A stretch of DNA of 64,000 bases, taken from the NCBI GenBank assembly GCA_013314735.1, contig JABUFD010000002.1:806001-870000 (forward strand), in the 5' to 3' direction. Position numbers and translations under genes: made by a program. This document shows positions 33,352 to 42,836 of this stretch, in pieces (the stretch's first letter is position 1; every line of letters starts with the position of its first letter). The stretch comes from Anaerolineae bacterium. Its GTDB lineage: Bacteria > Chloroflexota > Anaerolineae > Anaerolineales > Anaerolineaceae. A model generated the notes under the pieces. That model had not been told where the DNA came from. It saw nothing but the letters and a program-made list of their open reading frames with translations, and ran no database searches.

Positions 33352-34839
33352 ATGAAACCAATTCATTGGATATTCCAACAACTCAGGGATCACATCCTGC
33401 CAGAGGAAGCCAAGCACCTCGACCGGGGGCTTTTGTATTGGCAGTATGAATTTTTCCTGGTGCTGAGCATCTACAGTGTACTGGGCGGGGCGATTGCTTT
33501 CGCTTTCGGTTTACTGTCGTACCTGCGCGAGGGCTTCTCGTTTATGGTTCCGGTAGTGAGTGCCCTGTTTTTGATGCTGGTCGGATTGGCGTTTCTAAAG
33601 GGGATCAATTTTCTCATCCGGCGCGTGATCAGTTCCACTTTGTTCCTGTGCTTTGGCCTGTATTTCCTCTCGATCCGGGGATACCAGGGGACCGGCTTAA
33701 GTTTCCTGTTGGCATACCCGATTGTTACCGGGGTGCTCCTAGGGCCGGATGGGTCCAAGATCAGCCTGGGGATCAATGTGCTTGTGCTGGGCATCCACAA
33801 CTGGGTGTTATATACCCGACCTGGAATGCAGGCGAACTTTGGCAATTACACCCCACTTTCGTGGCTGGCCATAACGGTTACATTCCTCGTTCTGTGTGCA
33901 TTGATCAATCTGTCAATTTCCCGCCTGCTGGTGGGGTTGAGTGAGGCGCTCGAGACCGAAAAATCGATCCGAACCAACCTGGAGGAAGAAATTCTGCGCC
34001 GCCGGGCGTTGCAGGCGGAACTGTCTGCAGAGCGTCTTTCTCTTCAGCAGCGGGTGGAACAGCGTACCGTGGAATTACAGAAGGCCAATACTGACCTGGA
34101 AAATGCGATGAAATTTAAGGACATGTTTCTGGCCACCGTCAGCCACGAGCTGCGCACCCCAATTCACGCCATCAGCGGGTACAGCCATTTGTTAATGAAA
34201 AGCGGAGAGGAAACCTTCAGTGAGAAGCAGCGGGGATACCTGGCGCGCCTGGATGACAGCAGTGAACATTTGCTGCAGGTGATCAATGACATCCTCGACA
34301 TCACCCGCATCCAGGCCGGGAAGCTGGATCTGAAACTGGAGTCGATTCCGCTGCGCGAAACCTGTGAGAGCGCCGCCCATTTTGTGCGGGTGGAGGCTTC
34401 CCGGAAAAACATCCAGGTCAATGTGATCTTTCAGGACCCCGTGGAAAGCATCATCGCCGATCCGCAGCGCTTTAAACAGGTGCTGATCAATCTATTGAGC
34501 AATGCGGTCAAGTTCACCCCGGACAATGGGATTGTCGGGGTTACCGTTGAGCGGATGGATGCGGAAATTGCGCTGGAAGTATGGGACACAGGGATTGGGA
34601 TTGCCGAAGAGGACCAGCCAAAATTATTTTCCACCTTCTACCGTGGCAGCCACGCCAACACCGAGGATGTGCAGGGCACAGGCCTGGGGCTGGCGCTGGT
34701 CAAGAACCTGGTGGAGGCACATGGATGGACGATCACGCTTGATAGTACAAAAGATGAGGGCTCATCCTTTGTTATCCGAATTCCCCACAATCAGCAGCGG
34801 GGAGGCGGGTCGACTGTCGCGCCACTGCTGCTGATCTAA
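33352..34839 (+). CDS. membrane sensor histidine kinase
   Basis: A 495-residue hybridless histidine kinase. The N-terminal half (about 30-195) has five to six hydrophobic segments and no large extracytoplasmic loop, so it probably senses within the membrane. A coiled coil (about 200-250) leads to the HisKA domain, with the phosphoacceptor in VSHELRTPIHAISGY. The HATPase domain has an N box (LINLLSNAVKFTPD), G1 (VWDTGIGIAEED), F box (LFSTFYRG) and G2 (GTGLGLALVKNL). No response regulator is adjacent, so the partner is elsewhere. TATAAT at 33294 and AAAAGGG upstream of the ATG are plausible signals. The gene converges on the AMP-forming ligase seven bases away. Confidence 0.92.
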   Translation: MKPIHWIFQQLRDHILPEEAKHLDRGLLYWQYEFFLVLSIYSVLGGAIAFAFGLLSYLREGFSFMVPVVSALFLMLVGLAFLKGINFLIRRVISSTLFLCFGLYFLSIRGYQGTGLSFLLAYPIVTGVLLGPDGSKISLGINVLVLGIHNWVLYTRPGMQANFGNYTPLSWLAITVTFLVLCALINLSISRLLVGLSEALETEKSIRTNLEEEILRRRALQAELSAERLSLQQRVEQRTVELQKANTDLENAMKFKDMFLATVSHELRTPIHAISGYSHLLMKSGEETFSEKQRGYLARLDDSSEHLLQVINDILDITRIQAGKLDLKLESIPLRETCESAAHFVRVEASRKNIQVNVIFQDPVESIIADPQRFKQVLINLLSNAVKFTPDNGIVGVTVERMDAEIALEVWDTGIGIAEEDQPKLFSTFYRGSHANTEDVQGTGLGLALVKNLVEAHGWTITLDSTKDEGSSFVIRIPHNQQRGGGSTVAPLLLI

Positions 34840-34846
34840 ACCCGGT

Positions 34847-36493
34847 TCAACTGCCTTCGATGGTCATTTGCCGCAGTTCGCGCCGCAACAATTTGCCCAA
34901 CGCGCTGCGCGGCAGGGCTTCACAAAAGCGGATCTCCCGCGGGGTTTTATAAGCGGCCAGCCTGCGTTTGCACCACGTCTGCACTGTCTCCAGGTCAATG
35001 GTTTCGCCCTGTTCCAACACCAGCCAGGCGACCACTTTTTCACCATGCAGCGTGTCTTCCACCCCGACCACACCGGATTCGCGGATGGCGGGATGATGAG
35101 TGAGGACACTCTCGACCTCGTACGGCCATACCTGGAACCCGCTGACTTTGATCAAGTCTTTTTTTCGGTCGACGATGGTGAAATAGCCGTCTGCGTCCAT
35201 ACGGGCAATATCACCGGTATACAGCCAGCCGCCGCGCAGCACCAACTCACTTTCCTGCGGGCGGTTGAGGTAGCCGCGCATCACCTGCGGGCTGCGCAGG
35301 ATCAATTCCCCAATCTCACCAACCGGCATTTCGCTGACGCCATCTGCCAGTGAAACAATGCGTGCATCCACCCCCGGTAACGGCAAGCCAATGGTGCCGG
35401 GGCGGATGTCACCCTGCACCGGGTTGCAGTGGGTGGCAGTAGGCGCTTCCGAAAGGCCGTATCCCTCCACCAGCCGCCCCTTCAGCAATTCCTGGTAGGC
35501 TTGCAGGCATTGCACACGTAGCGGTGATGCGCCGGAGATGATTACTTTCAGGCTGTCGAGGCTGATGCTTCGTTGTGTAACCGCCGGTTGGAGCAGCATC
35601 ACTTCAAGCAAATACGGTACGGCCGGGAACAAGGTGCAGGATTCGGTTTCGATCAGGTTGAGCATGCCTGCCAGCCCTTTGCGTTCGTCATGCAGGACGA
35701 TGACCGAGCGCAGTGCGAGTGAAACGCACATGCCAATCACCATGCCGTACACATGGTAGAGCGGAATGGCCACCAGGGTGCATTCCCGACCCGTTTCCAA
35801 CGGGGTCAGCCAGGCGCGGAACTGGAGGGTATTGGCCACCAGGCTGCGGTGGGTTGCCGCGGCGGCCTTGGGTGTGCCGGTGGTGCCGCCGGAATACTGG
35901 TAGATGCAATCCTCTTCGGCTGTCACCACGGGCAGGGCGGCAGGCGCTTCCATTTTCAGCAGATCGATCAGTTGCCTGCGGGACGGGTTGTACGGGATGG
36001 TCTCCGCCAGGCACTGCGCCAGCAGCGGGGCATCATCCGGGGCGGTGAGGAAGATCGACTCGATTGAGGGATAAGCCCGCATATGCTCCAGCAGCTCCTC
36101 ACTGCCGCAGGCGGCAAACACGATCCGTGGTTGGACATCCGCCAGCAGGGTACGCAGCTCACCGGGCCCAAAGCGCGGGTTGATGGCGGTCACCACCCCG
36201 CCGGCTTTGAGGACACCGAAATAGGTGATGATGAATTGCGGGATGTTGGGCATGCATATCCCCACTGGTTCACCCGTTTCCAGCTGCAATGCAGCCAGCA
36301 GGCGTGCCACCCGGTCACTGAGCGTGTTCACCTCGGCGTACGTCAGTTCACTGCCGTTAAAACGGCAGCAAACCTGTTGCGGTGCGTGGCGCGCATTTTC
36401 TTCCAGGAAGGCATGCAGGGGATGATCGGGGATGTCAATCTCGGCAGGAACGCCAGTATCGTAGTGGTCATGCCAGGGGCGATGCTGCATCAT
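34847..36493 (-). CDS. AMP-forming acyl-CoA synthetase/ligase (ANL superfamily)
   Basis: A 548-residue long-chain fatty-acyl-CoA-ligase-like enzyme that activates a carboxylic acid through an acyl-adenylate. It has the P-loop motif YQYSGGTTGTPKA, the A5 motif EGYGLSEAPTATH, the A7 motif GWLYTGDIARMDADGYFTIVDRKKD, the A8 hinge LIKVSGFQVWPYEVE, and the A10 catalytic Lys in RSALGKLLRREL. The start at 36493 overlaps the miaA stop by four bases (ATGA), so the two are translationally coupled. The pairing with miaA looks operonic rather than functional. The acid substrate is unknown. Confidence 0.93.
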   Translation of the reverse strand: MMQHRPWHDHYDTGVPAEIDIPDHPLHAFLEENARHAPQQVCCRFNGSELTYAEVNTLSDRVARLLAALQLETGEPVGICMPNIPQFIITYFGVLKAGGVVTAINPRFGPGELRTLLADVQPRIVFAACGSEELLEHMRAYPSIESIFLTAPDDAPLLAQCLAETIPYNPSRRQLIDLLKMEAPAALPVVTAEEDCIYQYSGGTTGTPKAAAATHRSLVANTLQFRAWLTPLETGRECTLVAIPLYHVYGMVIGMCVSLALRSVIVLHDERKGLAGMLNLIETESCTLFPAVPYLLEVMLLQPAVTQRSISLDSLKVIISGASPLRVQCLQAYQELLKGRLVEGYGLSEAPTATHCNPVQGDIRPGTIGLPLPGVDARIVSLADGVSEMPVGEIGELILRSPQVMRGYLNRPQESELVLRGGWLYTGDIARMDADGYFTIVDRKKDLIKVSGFQVWPYEVESVLTHHPAIRESGVVGVEDTLHGEKVVAWLVLEQGETIDLETVQTWCKRRLAAYKTPREIRFCEALPRSALGKLLRRELRQMTIEGS

Positions 36494-37473
36494 TCTTCGT
36501 TTTCCTCCACGGCCGGTTGTGTATCCTGCGGAAGCAGCCACAGGCCGTTTTTGCGGATGGTGTTGCGGATGTTCTCGAAACAATCGGGGTCGCGGGCGTC
36601 AAACCATTGGATGTGGGGATCATTGTGTTTGAACCAGTTGGATTGGCGCCGAACGAAGGCATGGGTCAGTTTACGCATGCGGGCTTTGGCTGCTTCGAGG
36701 GTGATTTCACCGCGCAGGAAGGCAGCCGTTTCCCGGTAGCCAATGCTGGCCATACTGGGCAGGTCCGGGGTGTAGCCGGCATCCAGCAAAGCCTGCACTT
36801 CCTGGCACAACCCCTGGGTGAACATGCTTTCGATGCGCTGATCCACGCGCTGGAATATTTCCTCCCGCGGCCGGTACATGCCGATCTGCAGGATGGCGTA
36901 ACGCCGCGCGCCCTGGCGGCGCTGGGTGGAAAAGCGTTCACCGGTACGCAGGATCACCTCCATGGCGCGCACAGAGCGGCGCACGTTACGGGCATCGATG
37001 GTCTCTGCGGCAGCAGGATCGAGGAATGCCAGGCGTTGGTGAAATTCATCCGCGCCGACCTTCTCGGCCCACTGGTTCAACTGCTGGCGCAGGCTGTCAT
37101 CTGGTTCCTGCGGGGGGATTTCCCAGCCGTGCAGGATGGCATGTACATATTGGCCTGTACCGCCCACCATCAGCGGCAGTTTACCCCGGGCATGGATGTC
37201 GTCCACTGCGTGGTAGGCGGCGCATTGGAACAGTGCCAGGCTCCAGTTTTCATCCGGGTTGGCAACATCAATCAGGTGATGCGGCACACGCCGCCTGTCT
37301 TCGGCGGTGGGCTTGGCTGTGCCGATATCCATGCCGCGGTAAAACAGGCGTGAATCGCTGGAGATGATTTCGCCTTCCAGCGCTTCCGCCAGGCGCAGCG
37401 ACAATTCCGTCTTACCCACCGCGGTGGGACCCACCAGCATCACCAGTGGTTTATCGATGTCAGTCAAGGGCAT
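36490..37473 (-). CDS. miaA: tRNA dimethylallyltransferase
   Basis: A 327-residue MiaA, which prenylates A37 of tRNAs reading UNN codons. It has the P-loop LVGPTAVGKTELS, the DMAPP/tRNA region SSDSRLFYRGMDIGTAKPT, and GGTGQYVHAILHG. It also has RRSVRAMEVILRTG and FVRRQSNWFK near the end. The start at 37473 gives the standard length and overlaps the upstream yraN-like gene by 14 bases; longer forms would run through that gene in another frame. It is cotranscribed with the esterase and YraN-like genes upstream and the ligase downstream. Confidence 0.95.
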   Translation of the reverse strand: MPLTDIDKPLVMLVGPTAVGKTELSLRLAEALEGEIISSDSRLFYRGMDIGTAKPTAEDRRRVPHHLIDVANPDENWSLALFQCAAYHAVDDIHARGKLPLMVGGTGQYVHAILHGWEIPPQEPDDSLRQQLNQWAEKVGADEFHQRLAFLDPAAAETIDARNVRRSVRAMEVILRTGERFSTQRRQGARRYAILQIGMYRPREEIFQRVDQRIESMFTQGLCQEVQALLDAGYTPDLPSMASIGYRETAAFLRGEITLEAAKARMRKLTHAFVRRQSNWFKHNDPHIQWFDARDPDCFENIRNTIRKNGLWLLPQDTQPAVEENEE

Positions 37474-37828
37474 TCTGGTACCAGACAATTTCCACCTCGC
37501 TTTTCGCCCTCGGCGACCCAACCACCGCCACCACATCCACGCGCCACAGGCAATCCAGTTCCTGTTCCTGCAGGTAATGCCGCGCGGCGGCGAGAATATG
37601 TTCACGTTTACGCCCGTCCACTGCGGCTTCGGGATACCCCCAGCGTGTGCTGCTGCGGGTTTTTACTTCGACGAAGTACAAACCTTCAGTATCTTCAGCG
37701 ACCAGGTCAATTTCCCCTTCGGCGCAATGGTAGTTGCGGCAGCGGATCGCCATCCCCTGCTGCACAAGGTATTCGGCTGCTTTGGCTTCCCCCCAGCGGC
37801 CAAGGGTTTGCTTCCAGCCTTCCGCCAT
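37460..37828 (-). CDS. YraN/UPF0102-family endonuclease-like protein
   Basis: A 122-residue UPF0102 (YraN) protein of the restriction-endonuclease-like fold. It contains LGRWGEAKAAEYL, then RCRNYHCAEGEIDLVAED, then LYFVEVKTRSS. This is the D/ExK-type active site arrangement: Glu and Asp in EGEIDLV and Glu-x-Lys in VEVKTR. Its role is unresolved, with links to recombination or Holliday-junction processing. TGGAGGG precedes the ATG. It starts three bases after the upstream esterase stop and overlaps miaA, so it lies in the middle of a tight operon. Confidence 0.9.
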   Translation of the reverse strand: MAEGWKQTLGRWGEAKAAEYLVQQGMAIRCRNYHCAEGEIDLVAEDTEGLYFVEVKTRSSTRWGYPEAAVDGRKREHILAAARHYLQEQELDCLWRVDVVAVVGSPRAKSEVEIVWYQNALD

Positions 37829-37831
37829 TGG

Positions 37832-38593
37832 CTACCCTCCATGCTCCAGGTGGAATAACTGGTCGAGGAAGTATTCCCATTCACGACGCCACCAGGCCCA
37901 ATCGTGGTCCACATCATAGCCCCAGAAATCCAGCCAGGTGCGCACTTTCTTCTTACGCAGCAGCATTTGCAATTCCATTGCGTCTTCAATCATCTCCTCT
38001 TCCCATTGCCCATGCCCCACGCAGATGATGATCTGGCTGTCGCGGTATTGCTGCAAGTACCATTCATCGGTCAGGTTCTTCAGGTAATGCATGGGTGAAT
38101 TGAAGTACACGGTATCATCCATGTAGCTGCCGATGTATTGTTCCAGGTGCAGCTTGCCGCTAAACGACATCATCAGGTTGAAATATTCCGGGAAACGGAA
38201 AAAGAGGTTGCTGGCATGGTAGCCGCCGAGGCTGATGCCCATGATGCCCAGCTTGTGGTCTTCCTCCGGCAGCGTGCTGTGCTCACGCACAAACGGAACC
38301 ACCTCACGCATCACATAACGCACGTATTTGTCATACGCCACGGCACGTTTGGCCGGTTCCAGGGTGTCATTCAGCCACGACTGCCGGTCGTAACTGTCGA
38401 GGGTGTAGATCTGGATCTTACCGCTTTCGATGTACGCTTTGGCAACATCCACCATGCCAAAATTTTCCAGGTCATAATATCGGCCGCATTCGGTCGGGAA
38501 GGCCAGGATCGGCTTGCCGGCATCGCCGTACACACGCAGCTTCATTTCCTGGTTGAGGAATTGACTTTGCCATTGAAACTCTTTTCCATCCAT
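37832..38593 (-). CDS. putative esterase (esterase D/PF00756 family)
   Basis: A 253-residue alpha/beta hydrolase of the esterase-D-like family. The nucleophile elbow is MGISLGGYHASNL, the oxyanion region follows PILAFPTECGRYYDL, and the C-terminal His is in YDVDHDWAWWRREW. The family often acts on small esters or siderophore-type substrates. No signal peptide, so it is cytoplasmic. GAAGGGAGCC precedes the ATG at 38593; an earlier in-frame start (38671) has no such site. It is the first gene of the operon with yraN, miaA and the ligase. Confidence 0.9.
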   Translation of the reverse strand: MDGKEFQWQSQFLNQEMKLRVYGDAGKPILAFPTECGRYYDLENFGMVDVAKAYIESGKIQIYTLDSYDRQSWLNDTLEPAKRAVAYDKYVRYVMREVVPFVREHSTLPEEDHKLGIMGISLGGYHASNLFFRFPEYFNLMMSFSGKLHLEQYIGSYMDDTVYFNSPMHYLKNLTDEWYLQQYRDSQIIICVGHGQWEEEMIEDAMELQMLLRKKKVRTWLDFWGYDVDHDWAWWRREWEYFLDQLFHLEHGG

Positions 38594-38680
38594 GCCTGGC
38601 TCCCTTCGATTGTTATGTGGTCGATTGGTTGATGCCCTAATTCTACCTGAAAATCGAATGCGGCACACCAAAAATAGGGC

Positions 38681-38711
38681 TTGACATCAACGGGGGGGTT
38701 GAGCGTACAAT
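38681..38711 (+). promoter_or_regulatory. promoter of the 38718 gene (leaderless candidate)
   Basis: TTGACA (38681-38686) and TACAAT (38706-38711) with a long 19-base spacer. The -10 ends six bases before the ATG, so the transcript would start at the start codon. Confidence 0.6.
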
Positions 38712-38717
38712 CGATTC

Positions 38718-40313
38718 ATGGAACATACACCACCGCCAATCCTGCCCCAATGGGCGCCGCGTGTGAAGAAGGAACTCATCCGCCGCTTGTATGAACTGGA
38801 TGCGAAGGGCATCCATGATGAGGAATTGCTGGATGAGGTTGGTTGGAGCCTGCTGGCGCGCTGCGAGGCGTTCCTGGTTGCCAACCAGGCGCGCAAAGGT
38901 ACGCTGCCCTGCCCGGTGTGCGGCGAGATGGTCACGCACAACAAAGATAAGGCAACACGGATGCGCTGCGCCGGCTGCGGCTGGGAATTGACATGGGGAG
39001 TATATTTCAAAACCATCCAGCACAAGCAGCTGTCTGGCGCTGGACCGGTGTTAAACCTGTTCGCAGAATTTGTGGCTGTATTTCCCCGGGCGCGAACCAG
39101 CCGTGAGAAAATGCTGGCCATCGACCGTGTGCTGCACGGGTTCCATTATTGGATCACCCGGGAGAAAAGCCAGCAAACCCGCCCTACGGCAGTCAACCTG
39201 ATTGACGCGAGGTTGAATGAAGTGATCGATTTTCTCGATCACCTGACTTACGGGGAGGGCAGCACGCCCGGAGTGCGCGAGCAATACCAGGAATGGTTCA
39301 CGGGCAGCCAGTTCGCGCGCTCATTTCCATGTGGAACGGCATGGATTGGCAAACCTGGCGGAATGGAACAGCGAAGGAGGAGGCTTGAGTTGGCCTATCA
39401 ATTTCGGGAATATAGTGGTACGCAAGACCATGAGCGGATGATCGCATTGGCAATCCGGGAGCGGCAGGAAACATTGCATGTGATGGATCTGCCCTACCGG
39501 CTGAGTTCGTGGGCACTGGATGATCCTGCCAACGCCGGCCTGTGGTTTGATGATGGTGGCCGCCTGGCTGCCTGGGCAGTGATGCAGCTGCCGTTCTGGA
39601 CGGTTGATTGCGTAATACCATCACCTGCCGATGGTGACCTTGATCAAGCTGTTTTCACCTGGATTGACCGCCGTGCGCGTGCACTGCTGCAAATGGGCGG
39701 CGGCATTCCCTGCTGGTTCCAGACAGCCTTTGCCCGGCAGGCGGGGCGTATCCGGCAGCTGGAAGCGAATGGGTTCACCTGCCAGGCAGATCAGGGGGAG
39801 GACTCATGGTCGAAGGTGTGGATGCAGCGTGACGCATCAGCGCTGCTGAAGGAGTATCCGGCGCCGCCCGGTTTCGAGGTGCGTCCGCTGCATGGAGCGG
39901 CAGAGGCGGCTGCCTACGTGGAACTACACCAGGCGGTATTTGGCTCCAAAAACATGCAGCTTGATTGGCGGCTAAGGATGCTGCGCCAGCCCGGCTATGA
40001 TCCAACGTTGGATGTGGTCGTGAGTGCGACGGATGGGCAGCTGGCGGCGTTTTGTATCGGCTGGCTGCAGCCAGGATTGGACGGCATCGTGCGCGGGCAA
40101 ATTGAGCCGCTGGGCTGCCATGCCGACTTCCGGCGTTTTGCGCTGGGGCGGGTGGCACTGGCGGAGGTCATCCGGCGCCTGTGCCAGGCCGGGGCAACTG
40201 AATTGTGGGTGGAAACCGATAACTATCGCGATACCGCTTTCCGCCTGTACCACAGCCTGGGATTCCGCGTGGCGGAAGACGTGCTGGTGTTCCGCAAAGA
40301 CTACCCCGGCTGA
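38718..40313 (+). CDS. zinc-ribbon domain fused to a double GNAT acetyltransferase
   Basis: A 531-residue protein of two parts. Residues 1-about 205 hold a zinc ribbon (C65/C68 in LPCPVCGEM, C84/C87 in RCAGCGWEL) within a helical domain (VKKELIRRLYELDAKGIHDEELLDEVGW) that I do not recognise. Residues about 235-531 look like tandem GNAT domains. The second has VVVSATDGQLAAFCIGWL, RFALGRVALAEVIRRLCQAGATELWVETDN and TAFRLYHSLGFRVAEDV. The first is degenerate, lacking a clear acetyl-CoA loop. Double GNATs of this kind include mycothiol-synthase-like enzymes. No Shine-Dalgarno precedes the ATG; the -10 box ends six bases upstream. Confidence 0.75.
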   Translation: MEHTPPPILPQWAPRVKKELIRRLYELDAKGIHDEELLDEVGWSLLARCEAFLVANQARKGTLPCPVCGEMVTHNKDKATRMRCAGCGWELTWGVYFKTIQHKQLSGAGPVLNLFAEFVAVFPRARTSREKMLAIDRVLHGFHYWITREKSQQTRPTAVNLIDARLNEVIDFLDHLTYGEGSTPGVREQYQEWFTGSQFARSFPCGTAWIGKPGGMEQRRRRLELAYQFREYSGTQDHERMIALAIRERQETLHVMDLPYRLSSWALDDPANAGLWFDDGGRLAAWAVMQLPFWTVDCVIPSPADGDLDQAVFTWIDRRARALLQMGGGIPCWFQTAFARQAGRIRQLEANGFTCQADQGEDSWSKVWMQRDASALLKEYPAPPGFEVRPLHGAAEAAAYVELHQAVFGSKNMQLDWRLRMLRQPGYDPTLDVVVSATDGQLAAFCIGWLQPGLDGIVRGQIEPLGCHADFRRFALGRVALAEVIRRLCQAGATELWVETDNYRDTAFRLYHSLGFRVAEDVLVFRKDYPG

Positions 40314-40329
40314 AACCTGTTCCTGGTAA

Positions 40330-40368
40330 AAAAAAGAAAACCCCGGAAGGATTACCCGTTCCGGGGTT
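40330..40368 (-). terminator. terminator of the Gfo/Idh/MocA gene
   Basis: AACCCCGGAA/TTCCGGGGTT 10-bp stem with a 10-base loop. The T-run (TTCTTTTTTT) lies on the minus-strand side, so it serves the 40387 gene. Confidence 0.8.
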
Positions 40369-40386
40369 GAAAGTGTTAATCAGGGA

Positions 40387-41445
40387 TCAGTCGAGGCGGA
40401 TTTCCGCGCCGAGGGCGGTGCTGCGGTAAATGCCGTCCAGAATCTGCATCACCTGCAGGGATTGTTCGGCAGGCACCGGTGAAGGCAGGCCTTCAGAGAT
40501 GGCGCGCGCGAACTCCATGCACTCGCGGGCGTGCGGTTTGATCGGGTCGCTGGTCAGTTCCAGTTTGGTGTTATACAACTGCTTGGTGGCGTAGTTGGTC
40601 TTGTAGATCATGGCGTCGTTGTAGACGATCCCGCCGTCTTCGCCGTAGAGCCAGATCTGGCGGCCGTCATCCGGGGCCTGGTGATGCAAGATCCACGAGG
40701 TTTCCACGATCATGGTGGCGCCATTTTCAAAGCGCACAAATCCGGCGGCGAAATCTTCCACATCATGTTCCGCCGGCACAGGGCCGCCGCCCCACGAGGA
40801 GAACATGCCGGGTTTGTCAGCCAGTTGGGTGCGGGAGATGCCGCTGACGGTAACCGGTTTGGGATTGCCCATCAGCCACAGCGCCAGGTCGAGAACATGC
40901 ACACCGATGTCGATGCAGGGGCCGCCGCCGCTGTGTTTCTTCATCCAGAAGCTGGCGCGGGTGGGGTAGGCGGCGCGGCGCAGCCACCAGGCACGCCCGT
41001 GATAGATATGACCCAACTGCCCGTTATCGATCTCGCGCTTAAAGGATTGTGAAAGCTCATGGAAGCGCATGTGCTGGGCTGTCATCAGGTACTTGCCGGA
41101 TTCATCGCGTGCGGCGATCATCGCACGGACTTCTTCGGGGGTGGGTGCCAGTGGTTTTTCGCAGATCACATGCTTGCCGGCCTTTAACGCGGCAATGCTG
41201 ATCGGTGCATGGTACGCACTGGGCGTGCACACATCAATGATGTCAATATCAGGATCATTAATCAGGTCTTCCATGCGGGTGCTGAGATTGCTGACATTGT
41301 TCTCCTTACCCCACTTGGCGAGGATCTCCTCGGACACATCACTGCCGGCAACGACTTCCGCCAGATCAGATTTTTCCCAGCCGGGCATATGGGTATGCGC
41401 GATACCACCTACGCCGACCACACCGACTTTCAAAATTTTACTCAT
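40387..41445 (-). CDS. Gfo/Idh/MocA-family oxidoreductase
   Basis: A 352-residue NAD(P)-dependent sugar/inositol dehydrogenase-like protein. The Rossmann motif is VGVVGVGGIAHTH at the N-terminus, and the catalytic-Lys motif HVICEKPLAPT lies near residues 95-105. The C-terminal alpha/beta domain has GGGPCIDIGVHVLDLALWLMG, with the usual Asp and His of the active site. Substrate cannot be read from sequence. AAAGGAATCC precedes the ATG. It appears to be a single-gene transcript with no sugar-transport genes nearby. Confidence 0.95.
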   Translation of the reverse strand: MSKILKVGVVGVGGIAHTHMPGWEKSDLAEVVAGSDVSEEILAKWGKENNVSNLSTRMEDLINDPDIDIIDVCTPSAYHAPISIAALKAGKHVICEKPLAPTPEEVRAMIAARDESGKYLMTAQHMRFHELSQSFKREIDNGQLGHIYHGRAWWLRRAAYPTRASFWMKKHSGGGPCIDIGVHVLDLALWLMGNPKPVTVSGISRTQLADKPGMFSSWGGGPVPAEHDVEDFAAGFVRFENGATMIVETSWILHHQAPDDGRQIWLYGEDGGIVYNDAMIYKTNYATKQLYNTKLELTSDPIKPHARECMEFARAISEGLPSPVPAEQSLQVMQILDGIYRSTALGAEIRLD

Positions 41446-41603
41446 TGGATTCCTTTCTCTGCCAACGCTTAAGGTTGATTTTACTGATGAAGATCAGACA
41501 AGTTCACCGATATTCTACTCCGTTTTTACCCCGTGTACAGTTGGCGGAACCGCAAATGGGAAAATTAAGAGGTTTGGCAGGCAGCAGCCTGCCGATTGTC
41601 AAA

Positions 41604-42824
41604 TCAATGCCAGTCGAGGGGTAGGTGGCGGACGGTGAATGGGTTTTCAGACAGCGGGTAGAGTTTCGCCTTCAAGCGGCGGAACAGCCAGGCAGGTACC
41701 AGGCTGCGAACCGCCTGGTGCAGCAGGTAGCGTGCCTGGGCCAGGATCAGCAAGGGGACGGCACGCAACTTGCCTTGCTGCCAGCAATACCGCAGCATAT
41801 CAGGGACATAGATGCGATACGAGGGCACCCAGTTGAGTACATCACGCAGGTGTGGTGGCCGGATGAAGGTCTGGAACGACCCCTCGGCTTCCAGCACGGC
41901 CAGCATCGCCAGGGTGCGGCGGCATTTCTCGCAGCAGGAGCAATTCTTCCCGGGAGAACGCCGTGGGTAATCGACGCACACGCGCAGCATGCTGCGCAGG
42001 GGTGGCCAGTTTTTTACAGTTTCTACTTTTGCAAAGCGGCCTGCTTCTACACCGGAGTGTCGTACGGCCATTGTTTCCGTTGAAAACCAGTGGTCTGTTA
42101 CAATCGAGGAACCCCAGGGTTTCAGGCGCGTCAATTGCCATGAGGAGGCGATCAGGTACTGTTTGCAGAACGGCTCCAGCATCAGCCCCACGGCTGCCAG
42201 GGCGCAGCCGTGGGCATATTCCCAACGGACGCGCCCGGTGGTGAAATACTGGGCATTGGTGCGGGCTGCGATCAGCTCAATTCCCAGACCGGAAAGGGTT
42301 TCGCCAAAGATCGCCTGCCAGGCGTCATATTCCGCTGTTTCCTGGAGCGGGATATCGAAACCGTGAATGAACACGCAGTGCGTTACCTGCAGGGCGGGGA
42401 TTTCCTGCCGCGGGGGCAGGTGGTTAAACACCACATAGCTGGAATCGACCCCGCCTGAAAAAGCCGCCAGCGTGGCGCTGCCTGGCCGGGTTGTCGACGG
42501 CTCCAGCCGTGCAGGATGGATTCGGATGGGGTGGAACACCTCCGGCAGCCAGGTGCTGAAGATTTTCACCAGTTCACCCAGTCCATAGAAAAGGCGTTCG
42601 GAAAGCGCACCGGGATAGTGAATGTCCTCGCCAAGATGCATCGCCAGCGGCAGCATCGCCGTCACCCAGGCGTCACCGCGCGGGTTGATGTGCGGGCGGT
42701 AAGCAGCGGGGAAACGAAAGCTGAGGTGTTGTGGCAGGTCCTCCAGGGGAGTGTCAACATTGATCCGGGCGGTTAGGATGACTTCGGTCTCACTGGCGGT
42801 GATGTGCGGGGGATGGATGTGCAT
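41604..42824 (-). CDS. PP-loop ATP pyrophosphatase-like protein with Cys motif
   Basis: A 406-residue protein. The PP-loop LAAFSGGVDSSYVV near residues 120-130 marks the ATP-pyrophosphatase superfamily (QueC, ThiI, TilS, asparagine synthase). A later CSCCEKC cluster (near 298-304) resembles the zinc site of QueC, which also lies C-terminal to its PP-loop. The protein is much longer than QueC, with about 110 residues before the loop and about 95 after the Cys cluster, so another substrate is likely. AAGGAAG precedes the ATG. It is the last gene of the upp-thiF-lipoprotein operon, 12 bases after the lipoprotein. Confidence 0.78.
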   Translation of the reverse strand: MHIHPPHITASETEVILTARINVDTPLEDLPQHLSFRFPAAYRPHINPRGDAWVTAMLPLAMHLGEDIHYPGALSERLFYGLGELVKIFSTWLPEVFHPIRIHPARLEPSTTRPGSATLAAFSGGVDSSYVVFNHLPPRQEIPALQVTHCVFIHGFDIPLQETAEYDAWQAIFGETLSGLGIELIAARTNAQYFTTGRVRWEYAHGCALAAVGLMLEPFCKQYLIASSWQLTRLKPWGSSIVTDHWFSTETMAVRHSGVEAGRFAKVETVKNWPPLRSMLRVCVDYPRRSPGKNCSCCEKCRRTLAMLAVLEAEGSFQTFIRPPHLRDVLNWVPSYRIYVPDMLRYCWQQGKLRAVPLLILAQARYLLHQAVRSLVPAWLFRRLKAKLYPLSENPFTVRHLPLDWH

Positions 42825-42836
42825 CGGGCTTCCTTG

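Noticed and set aside
36382-37353. 323-codon plus-strand frame opposite miaA
   Set aside because: miaA motifs on the other strand are intact; this frame has none.
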